DNA of 64,000 bases from Euonymus europaeus (lineage: Eukaryota; Streptophyta; Magnoliopsida; Celastrales; Celastraceae). The stretch is taken from contig OY756970.1 in assembly GCA_963580455.1 (NCBI GenBank), positions 14,570,001-14,634,000 of the forward strand, written 5' to 3'. Both the position numbers and the translations under genes were made by a program. The notes under the pieces are model-generated. The model searched no databases, was not told the origin of the DNA, and saw only the letters and a list, made by a program, of their open reading frames with translations. Position 1 is the stretch's first letter, and every line of letters begins with the position of its first letter. This document shows positions 10,043 to 20,600 of the stretch, piece by piece.

Positions 10043-12240
10043 ATGGCAGACCCATGGAATTCATGGAACCTTTTAGACCAATATGATTATAGTCAATCTG
10101 TTCCACCGATTGATTATAGCCAACCTGATTTTGAGGGCGTTTTCCAGAATCCTAGTTCTGCTAGAGGTAACCAGGTTCCTGGTTTTAGCAGTAGTTTTTA
10201 TTGTGGAAACCAACAATCATCTTTAAATGTGAACTTGAATTTGATTTCAAAAATATGCAGTACGAAGGAGATTGAGCAAGCTTATGTTGACACACTTTCA
10301 AATGCTGAAGAGGAAGAAGACATAGATGCTACTAAAAGTGAGGAAGTGGAAGATGAGAAAGACGACGAAGAAGACGATGGGATTCATGAAGAGAACTATT
10401 CATATGTGGAGGGTAACACAATGCAGGGTGGTGGCATTATACCACGAGTTCCAGAATTCAAAGATGTTAGTTTGATTGAAGATGCCACATGTAGGGATTG
10501 GGAATTAAACCATGATGTTGGACATGATGACTTAAGAGTGAAGTAAATGTTTCATAGCAAGATGAGCTCCTACATGCTGTGAAGTCTTGGCACTTATAGA
10601 ATAATTATCAATATAGAACATAACGTTCAAGTTTCACTGCTGTGCAATTGAGTTGTGTGTAGAAGAAAACATGCAGGTGGTATTTACGTGCAATATTCAA
10701 GGATAGACTACAAATGTGGATGATTACTGTCACTAGAGGGCCGCATACATGCATAAATGCTTCCTTGCAACAAGGTCACCGTCAATTGGACGCGAAGTAC
10801 CTAGCCCATAAAGTTTTTGAGATGGTTAGGACTGATTTAGGCTTTTGCTACATCACAGTTAATGTATTCAATATCATACTTCAAGACTTGGAGAGCAAAA
10901 CAGAAAGTCATTGAGAAGTTGTTCGGAACATTTGAGGCTTCGTATAAGATGTTACATAGGTTTTTTGAGGCTTTGAAATTATCAAATCCTGGATCTGTTG
11001 TTGAGTTTGAGCACAAACAAGTTGTAAATGGATCATCTACATTTGGTCGAGTCTTTTGGGCATTTAGTCCCTCCATCGTAGGATTTCAACATTGCCGTCC
11101 TTTGATAAATGGTGATGGTACACACCTGTATAAGAAGTACAGTGGGAACTTCATATATGATGCAAATAACGATCTGTTTTCATTGTGTTACGCTCTTGTT
11201 GAAGCAGAGAATAACTATAAATGGTAGTGGTTCATAGATCGGGTACGATACTACGTTGCTCTTGATCGGCCTGGGATGTATGTATTATCAGATCATCATG
11301 CTAACATTAAATGGGAAACGCGTGAAAGGTGGCCAAAATCACATGCGTATTACAAATATTGTTCACGTCACTTGGCAAGCAATGTGATGAAAAATTTCAA
11401 AGATACAGACTTGAAAAATACTGTGAAATTGATGGCAAAAGAGCCAACGAAAGAGAGGTTTGATTTCTGGATGTCGAGGGTGAAAGAATTGAATGAAGAG
11501 GCTTGAAAATACCTAGATGAAGTTCAAAAGGAGAAATGGGCACTATCATACGAATGTAGCTATCGCTATGGTGTGATGACCACAAATATGTCTGAAATAT
11601 TCAACAGTATGCTTAAGGGTGGTCATTTCCTTCTTGTCACTACTCTTGTCCAACTGGCCTTTTATCGGACGAACAAATACTTTGTAACTCATAGGATTGA
11701 GGCACAACATTACAGAATGAAAGGATGAGATTGGCCTCTTGAGATTTTAGCTGAAATTACTAGAGAAATTGAGAGGTCTAAGAAACAAGTTATTCACATG
11801 TTTCATCATGACTCGCCGACATTTCAAGTGACTAATAGAACAAGATGAACAGAACATATAGTCATTATTGGAATAAATCCTGACTAGAGAAGTTGTACAT
11901 ACAACATGTGGCTAACCCTTCATTGACCATGCTCACATGCAATATCTTGTTGTTCTGCCACAAAAGTTGATTACAGTTACTTCATGGAAGAGAATTTCAC
12001 CTTACGGGCCTACGAGAACACATATACACCAGTTTTTAACCCATTCCAGATCAGATGGAGTGGCCATCGTAAGTGTTAGTTCTAGATCCATCACTCAAGC
12101 GTTCGAAGAAAAGTCAACCAAAATCAACAAGGTTGACAAATGAAATGCATATGAGGGAGGGTCGATCAAGATACAAATGTAGCATATGCGGTCAACGTGG
12201 ACACAACAAAAAAATCATGTATCAGCAAGGCAAAATAAGT
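10043..12240 (+). pseudogene. MULE transposase gene, decayed
   Basis: The start codon at 10043 opens an acidic, low-complexity N-terminus (to TAA at ~10543). After a damaged stretch the MULE catalytic domain can be read: first Asp in NGDGTHLYKK (~11110), second Asp in LSDHHANI (~11290), Glu in NMSEIFNS (~11595). Remnants of a SWIM finger (PCSHA, ~11925) and a zinc knuckle (CSICGQRGHNKK, ~12178-12210) follow. In-frame stops occur at ~11226 (after NYKW), ~11504 (after LNEEA) and ~11728. It belongs to a different MULE branch from the copy at the window start. It is a dead copy; domain order is seen, lost activity is inferred. Confidence 0.8.
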
Positions 12241-12380
12241 ATTTTGAATCTGATTTGTCATTTCGTTATATCTATATATGTTAACACAAATGTGATATCT
12301 TTGCAGGTTCTAGAGGCTGATATGCAGATGTTTGTATATGTCCTGCGGGGTAATGAGAGCACGTTTAATGTCTACTTATT

Positions 12381-12591
12381 TATGTATTGAATTGAACCTG
12401 ATTTTATGTTTAGCTATGTATTATATTGAACCTATATGTTTGAGTGTGATGAATCTGAGTTTTTATCTACGTATTGAACTGAACCTCATGTTTAACTATG
12501 TATTGTATTGAACCTTTGAGTTTGAGTCTGATTAATGAGTGATTATCTATGTATTCAATCTAGTTTGATGTATATGTATTGTATTGAACCT
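12381..12591 (+). repeat. Degenerate minisatellite, unit TATGTATTGTATTGAACCT
   Basis: Five spaced copies of the ~19-bp unit, starting near 12380, 12414, 12468, 12497 and 12573, separated by T-rich spacers. It lies between the transposase remnant and the right inverted repeat of the MULE. Confidence 0.6.
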
Positions 12592-12765
12592 AATACCAAT
12601 GTCTTTTCTTTTTATGTTGATGATAATCACGCTGTTGGCTTATAAAATCTCAAAGAAAGTCACATTGTTGCCAACAGCGTGTATTGTCATTTATGTAAAA
12701 AAGAAATTCAGTTATTATATCTCTAATTAATTTATTAAAAAAAATGACAGTGAAAAAAACAACTC

Positions 12766-14234
12766 TTTTTATCTCCATATTCCCTTTCACTTTCATCTTC
12801 TCTCTCATAAGTTTCTCCCTAAAGAGGACAAACGAGGATGAAACCTACATAACTGCGATTACATTTTTTTTGCCCTACATGGCTGCGCTTTCATTATTTT
12901 TTTGTCATACAGACCTACAAATTGAGCATGTCCACCAAGGGAAACATGAAATTAGGCACTTATAAATGCTTCCAAATTTGTGCATGGCATAATATCAAGT
13001 GTAGTGCCTATAATGGTTTAACAATTTCACACACTTAAAATGACACGTCTTCTATGGGATATGCAAGACAAGAAAAGGCAAAAAAACAAAAAAAAAACAA
13101 ATGACACATCTTGTTATTATTGGTTGTGTGGGTCCAAAGAAGTCTCTCAATCAACGCTTCATATATCTATCAAGTGTTTTCAAAATTTAACACATATCAA
13201 GTGCCAAATTGTCTCCATTGTAGAGGTCTAGCACATGAAAAATCCATTTCAAGTGCAAAAAATGCATTTTCAAGTGTCTCATTGGACTTGCTCAACATTT
13301 TTTTTCTCATATAGGCTTGCGATTACATTTTTTTTTAAAATAGACTTGCAATTACATTATTTCACATTGGTTTTTGCCACACAAAAATGTGATTACATTG
13401 TTTTCAAACCAATTTACTATCTATAATAGACAAATGAAAATTGAAGATTTTTTTTAAAAAAAATCAGTCATGATAAACAAGGTAGATTCATTGTCCCAAA
13501 ATTAGTCAAGATTACATTGTTTTTGAGATAGTCAGAGATGTTGCTGAAGATGGTTAGATGCATATATCAATATACAAATTTGCTTCGGGTCATCGAATTT
13601 TGATAGCTATCCGAACAAAAAAAATGGATGGGAAAGATGCCCCTCCATGCATGAAGTCCAAATGTAGGGTCGATCATCAAGACGTCGCTAGAGGTGACCG
13701 TACCAACTCGATTTGTGCTGCAACCACCTCATCATTTGGATGCTTTTCTTCGATGATACAAGCAACAATGAATAGTATATAGGGACGAAAAATGAATGTG
13801 ATGGTGAACACTTCAGTTTTAGGAGTCAACCACTCTGATCGATGGCAAAACAAGAGATTCCGTTTTAGGAGTCAACCACTCTGATCGGTGGCCAAACGAG
13901 AGCTCCCGAAGGTAGTGGGAGGAAGAAAAGGTGAGCACAGAGAGTGAAAGGTAGAAGAAAGAGGAGTGTTCAAATAGAGGTAGAATGGTAACGAGGAATG
14001 ATCATGTGAATTCTCAGTTGCCACATTGATTCAAGTTTAATAAAGCACCTAAAACTGAGAGTTTTAGCAAAATTGATAAAATTACGTATGTCACACTTTG
14101 TAAGCTCCCAACAAACAACTATTACCAAACAAAACATTAGGAGGGTGCTTTGTATCTTCTGGTCTGATGTGAAAGGAATCTGTCGTGACACAAACCTTAT
14201 AACCCTGTCGCAGCATTCAATCAAGTATTGCCAG
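12766..14234. other. Intergenic DNA with a 46-bp tandem repeat
   Basis: No gene was recognised. The phrase TTTTAGGAGTCAACCACTCT occurs twice in tandem (near 13816 and 13862, followed by GATCGATGGC/GATCGGTGGC). The phrase GCGATTACATTTTTT recurs near 12857 and 13318. Short reading frames here have no family features. Confidence 0.4.
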
Positions 14235-14273
14235 CCACACACACACACACACACACAGATATATATATATATT
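14235..14273. repeat. (CA)n(TA)n microsatellite
   Basis: An uninterrupted CA run is followed by AGATATATATATATAT. It lies ~350 bases beyond the UNC-50 stop codon, outside the coding sequence. Confidence 0.9.
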
Positions 14274-14627
14274 CAGGAGAAATAAAAATTAAACAAATGA
14301 AGGATAAACAACAAAATCAACCCAAAAGGTTTCATATGGAATTTCAAATCAAAATAGAAGAAAAAACTAGACAATACGCACAAGCATTACATTCAGTTGT
14401 TTGGTTAGACTAATTAATTGGATAACTGAAACAATTTTCTTACCTCAACTCTCACTCGTCGGCCAGAGTCCACACGCAATGGGGAAAAAACCCTAAAAGA
14501 ACTGACAGTGCCGTTTCATGTCGAAATCCATAATTTCCTCATAGCCACTTTCTCAACTTCATGTGATCTATGAATTTGGTTTCCAACTCACTCAATATAT
14601 TCCATCCTATGTGTTAACCCTAGCAAG

Positions 14628-17600
14628 TCATAACCTTTGACTAAAGTAAATATTCATTAAGTATCTGGAAGGATTGAATCCACTTAAAATAACTGCAAAA
14701 CAAATGAACTCAAGTTTTAGCGACATAAAAAAACAAAGCAGAATACAAACAGCAAGAAATTCAGATGCTTACAGATAGGAGAAAGCACAATGACAGCCCC
14801 AATTGGATAGAGGAAAAAAGTGGTCCTTTCCAGAAACGGTAGTACTGCAGCATAAGACCCGTTACCATTAGCCATTTAATTGATAAATGCAGTAATAAAC
14901 TACTTGTGAGCAAATTGAACTTTCTGTGGGACCCTCTATCAGGATACGAAGTTACTGAAGCATCCACCAAGAAAGAATATGCACATGTATAGGCTGTTTA
15001 GAATGTGGCACCAATCACATGACGAAGAGCAGAGTGACAGCATAATGTTCCCACGGCACATTTCCACAACCACATTTAGATTTATAATACACTAAAATAA
15101 AGTGTCAAATACCAAATGTTGGCTTACCATCATAGCCCAAGAAGTTGAGATAATGATAATAAGAGGCCGCCACCATGAAAAGTAGATTTGATAGTAGCAA
15201 GGGTAAAACACCGTGGGCTACCAAAAGAGGTGAAAGAAAAAAGTGTATAACTGCAAAAAAGAAAACCCCAATCACATTATAACAAAAGACGATTTCTAAA
15301 ATAACAAAGTCAAAAATCTTCGAAAAAAAACAAATTACCGTATAGCATAACTAACATTGGAAAGAAAGAATTGCAATGCACATCAAATGCATAGAGCCTT
15401 CAATAGAAAAAAAACCAATCAGCACCAAACACATATATACAGTAATATATGCTACAATAATGAAGACGTCCATTTCAACATACATTTAAAAACACAAGGA
15501 CAAATATTTATAAAATAAAATTCCAGACTTGCCATTCAACCCGTTGCTCAACGACATGACTATTTGGAACCTCTTCTCGTAGGTAAGCATTAGTCAGGAA
15601 CCTGCACATTAATTGAGGGTTACAAGCTCTTTTACATAATAATGACAACCTCAACCCACTAAGTCCTATGAGAAAGTAGACCAATCAGAAAGCAGTTGAC
15701 CATCAAGAAAACAGAAAACTGTAAGTTACAATTTATCGGGAAAGGAACATGATTAGTATGAGGAATATTTAGCAATAGGGAACCCAATAATTTTGGATCC
15801 AAATTGGCTGTTAGGAAAGGTCTATGGGGTTGAGAGACCCAAATTCAGAGTAAATCTTATCTACAAAGAAGAAAGAATTTTGATAGGGATGCACTTTGAC
15901 CGATGGATACAGAAACAACCAGGTATAATGTACATCAGATAAGGGACATAAATATAAAGAGATGAATCAATAAATTGGAATTACTCTTCAAAATCGCAAA
16001 AAGAAATCCGGGTCTAAAGGTGATCAAGGATTTGGCCAGACCTGGAGCTAAATATAAAATGAGGCTGAGCCACCTTATGTTTATCTTAATTTTAGGCCAG
16101 GCAATCTTCTAAGGTTTAAAACAGTACATGACATTCATCTATACATTTCCATTATGTGTCACATTATAAAATAGTTTAAATTTCGAATAGGGCCAGATCA
16201 AGCTTCCGTGTACAGTCCAAACACAGCCCGTCAATATTTGTTAAAGTCCACACTGAATTGGGACATCGATCTCAGGACAGAGGGGCCACCTAGCGCACAA
16301 CACCTCTATAACTCCAAGCAGATAAAGCATTTGTATGAACAGTTAATCATCAATATTCCCATCAAAGTGAGTGCAGCATAATTTCAACATGAATATTACT
16401 TTGAGGGGTAAATTTTGCTTCTTACCAACAACATGTTGCTATAAGTGCTCCAATAATTAGAAAATGGAAAAGCAATACTGAAATAACCACGAACACAGCA
16501 TGTGTCGCGCTATGGTCATACCTGAAAGCAAGAGAAGAAGCAAGATCATACTTGATCAGCTGACAGAAAATTATTGAAGTCCAGAAATAAGGCAGTAGTA
16601 ACTATTCATTCCAAAAGGAACATTTTCTTCAAAACTTTTACTGAATAGAAATTCTATAATATGGACACAATGCCACTTAACTTGGAATAAATTATTACAT
16701 CGAAGTTGCAGCATTTATTGTTCATGCATACGCACAGTGTAACAATCTAACAACAGCTCAAGTGTCAAAGTAGACAAGGACTTCAGAACTTATTTTCAAT
16801 TCCCATGGTACAACAAAAAACACAGAATCTCCATAATTCAGAAGTATGCTTATGCATATTGGTCCACACCCAAACCCCACAGTTGGGCGAGACTATTTAT
16901 GTAAATGTTACAATCACAATGAGTCATTGTATCGAAGCAGTCACCATTGGCAAGTACTTGAGAAAACTTACGCAGCACAATAAGCCAAAGTTGCAACCAC
17001 CAAAAGGAGGCTACAGATCACAACAAATGCGGGGTCATCACGTGCCCATTGATTTTTAGTTTCTGACAGCAAAAAAGACGGAGAGGAAATTTTCAGTTCC
17101 AAAAAAATGTATAATAGAGTGCATAGATACTCAAAACAAAAAACTTTAAATCAGAGAAGTTCGTCAGAAAATACTCCTTTCAAACTACTTGGTTTCACAC
17201 CTGTTGTTTTGGTTCAGAAGAAAGGAGGGGAAAAGTTGCAATGCGTGAGAGAAAGGTTCTAATTTGTTACAGCTTTAATGTAATGTTCAGCACCATCTAG
17301 GTGGGTTATTATAAAGAGAGAGAAAGGGGAGCATGAAAAGCGTATTGCACCCTAGGTGGGAGCTTCATTTGAATGGGAATCCTAGGTAAGAGCTTGTTAC
17401 ACTAACATAAAAGGTCTGCTCCTCCATTCTTTTCCTTTTGCCAACAACTAAATAATATTTATAGAAACTCGACAGGCAAGTCAAATAAATAACAACTCAA
17501 TCCCTTGTAGAAAACTTGTTTGCTTCCCAGTGTTTGTTTGAGTCTTTGTATTCTATATTTAGTACATGGTAAGATCTTAATAATTCTCGGTTGAATAGTT

Positions 17601-20600
17601 CTTGAATGATAATCTTGGATTATTGAATTACATATCTCGGAAATAGAAGCATCTCCAGAATTACAAGAAAAACATATAGCATTGTTTCATTTCAATAATA
17701 AAACAGCAAACATCAGAAGCCTCCAGAACAGCGAAGTTAGCAATCTAAATAGTGATCACATAACAGAACCAAAGGTATGACAAAAAGAAGAACTGAGTGG
17801 CATTTTGGACAGATTAATACATCCAGCTAAAAGCAAGAATAAACTTTAGTGCAAGCATAAAATGTACACTGCAGAGTGGCATTATAGACAGATTACTATA
17901 TCTATCGAATAATAAATCATATAGCAATTACATAACCAATTTTTCATAAGGACACCTATTACTGTGTTTACTGCATCCAAAACTTGAGAATCAATGAGCA
18001 TTCAACTTCCACCATTACAACAATAAGCATCACCTGCCTCACTAGTGAGGTTAAGAATTAAAATATAATTCCAAAATTTTTGAAACAGACATACAAGCTA
18101 GTGAACCCAATATCCTTTCTAAAAAATGCAAGTTGCATGAAACTGATGGTAATAAATCATATGGAGCAATACAACAGTTTAAATTACTGATGAAGGCCAA
18201 TCAAATCAAAGGAAACTTGTTCAATAGGAAATGGACTTACGTTTATGATACTTGGTATGCTGATAGCTGCATCCATAACATGTTCCACATGCAAAAGAAG
18301 GAGATAATTTAATTAGCTCACCTCCAAAAGCTATTTAAAATATTAAAAAAAATCATTTGCAAATTACCAGAGACAATAGACTCCTATCATAGTTGACCAA
18401 AAGAATGACTGCACCAAAAAAATCCCTTCTTCCAAAGTGGCAGACAAAATAACTTACCACGCACATTTAACAAAATTGGTAATAGAAAAGGAAAGCTGGA
18501 GAAGGGAAGGGAGGCTCCGCAGTCACCATGTTTAAACTTTGGTAAAGTAGCATCAAATTTACAATCCCATTCAACGACATCAAACCATTAAATCAAGAAG
18601 CCAAAAATAGAATTATCAATTATATGGCATTAATCAATAAATAAATTTTTTGTGAATATATTTAAGATAAATTGATACAGGTTATCCTTCAAGAAAAAAA
18701 AAATCGATAAAAAATTTCTTGAAAAGAAAAAATTATATATGAGAATCTATTCCAAACAAAGCTTGAAATTTTATGACTGAAGCACCAAGTTTTGAAGATA
18801 GCCCGCAAAACATAGAACAATGCAAGATCACATATCTTTACTAATCCTTATTCCTCACACCCTAAGATTTATCCTTAGTATACATGCATTAAAATTAGTT
18901 TATTACTTGAGAATGCAGAATGAAAATACAGGTGCATGAGAACAATTGCAATAGTTGTATACTTGTATTCAAATGATGATATCTACAAAGATAGCTACTT
19001 ACACAACTTTTGGTGAGGTGCATAGGTGAAGCATTTGCCAGAAAGTATATTCAATATCCATTTGTTGCCACTACAATAAAGCAAGAACAAATTAAACCAT
19101 GACAAATTAGAATGGGTGAACAAGAGGGAGTGGGGAAGTTGGTGGGGGACTAAACAAGTATTTCTAGTAATTTTGCATTACAAATGTAGCTGGTCTGGAT
19201 GCCTAAAGTATTCTGTTCTCACCAGCAATGAAGAAAATTAAACAAAATAATTTAGTTTCTAGACCATGAAATATTGCCAGAGAAACTTGGATCCCAACTC
19301 TGGTATTAGTAGAATTATGTAGAAGGTTGAGGTACAATCACCTATAAAATTCCATTCAACTCTTTTCCATTAAAAATCCAAGACGGACTATAATGAAATA
19401 CACAAGGTATACACAAAATAAGCAGCTAAAGCAGAAGGACAAAGAGCTTCGTAATCTATGTATTAGAAGGATTTCCACTGAAAATGTTTACAGTGAACCA
19501 TATTCTAGAAAAGTGGTTCTCCATCATTCAGTGTGGTTCTGCAAGATAGCTGCGAAAAAGCCACCTTTGGTATCACAATTTTGAATCATTTGATATGTAA
19601 GAATTCCTTTGCTACTATAGTGGGAACTAAGTTTCCCTGGTCTTGTGTCCCAAAGCCGAAAGTTGCTCCAACGGTTGCTTTCTTCAGCTGGGAAGGGTTT
19701 GGGTCAAAACTCAAAATACTTGCCTTAGATAACTTGCAGAAAAGGGGCTATCATATCATCAATCAGTGTTTCCTCAGCAAGGCTCATTCTGAAACTATTG
19801 ATCATCTACTTCTGCATTGTCCTGGATCCAGCATTATATGGAAGATTTTCTTACTGATACTATTTGTTCTACTTTAAAGCTTTGGTGGTCCGTAACAATC
19901 TTCTTGAGTGGAACAACAAACTGAGTATTGATCTAAGTTGGTGGCACGAGTGCCCCGAAATTCCGGTTTCTAATCCTTTTGGCTGCCTACCACCTTTTTT
20001 GTTCTTGCCACTAAATGTTGTGGGTGCTGACTACAACAATAAAGCACACACAGTCACACACAACAGCTTCCCTTGCTTTATTTAAATTCCAAAATTTCTT
20101 ATCATTATTTCCTTGTAACGCTTATACTGTCCATATTCTTTCCTCGCCTTTTCACACAGAATTTCAAACTCTCAATATTTAAGCTATTTCATCTGCTTCC
20201 CAGCAATTTGGAACCTGTACTGCAGCCACTTTTCCTTTAAAGTCTAGGGTTTAGGCCAGATTAAAAGTTAAAAACCTAAGCCTTAAATTCTCATCACACA
20301 AGATAAAAACTTAAGATCCATAATATTCGCAACCATATATCATATAAAACTTGTAACATAGAAAATCCAGCTACACGCCAGTATGCCACATTATTACCTA
20401 CTGGAGAAAAAAGTACGGCAACCAAACATCCATCAGCTAATTCATTTGAGAAATATACTCAGCATCCCTCCTTTTTGAATGGGAAGAAATTTTATAACAC
20501 ACCAAGATGAGAATACCGACGCGCATTGGCTTACATGCATTTCAATATTAACACCATTTCCAAGGTCAAGAGAAAATAAATGAGAGAAATTTTATAATAC

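Larger units (their letters stand above)
9370..12765 (+). mobile_element. MULE element with transposase remnants and long inverted repeats
   Basis: The left end (from ~9391) and right end (to ~12748) match in inverted orientation over more than 120 bases, for example AATAAATTAATTAGAGATAT and TAATAACTGAA. Flanking words CTTTTATCT (9361-9369) and TTTTTATCT (12766-12774) differ at one base and are a candidate 9-bp target duplication. Inside lie a palindrome array, a decayed MULE transposase gene and an AT-rich 3' minisatellite. Confidence 0.75.

Noticed and set aside
14761..14970. Single 69-codon frame as a small membrane protein gene
   Set aside because: Its hydrophobic end is exon 9 of the UNC-50 gene; the rest is intron sequence.
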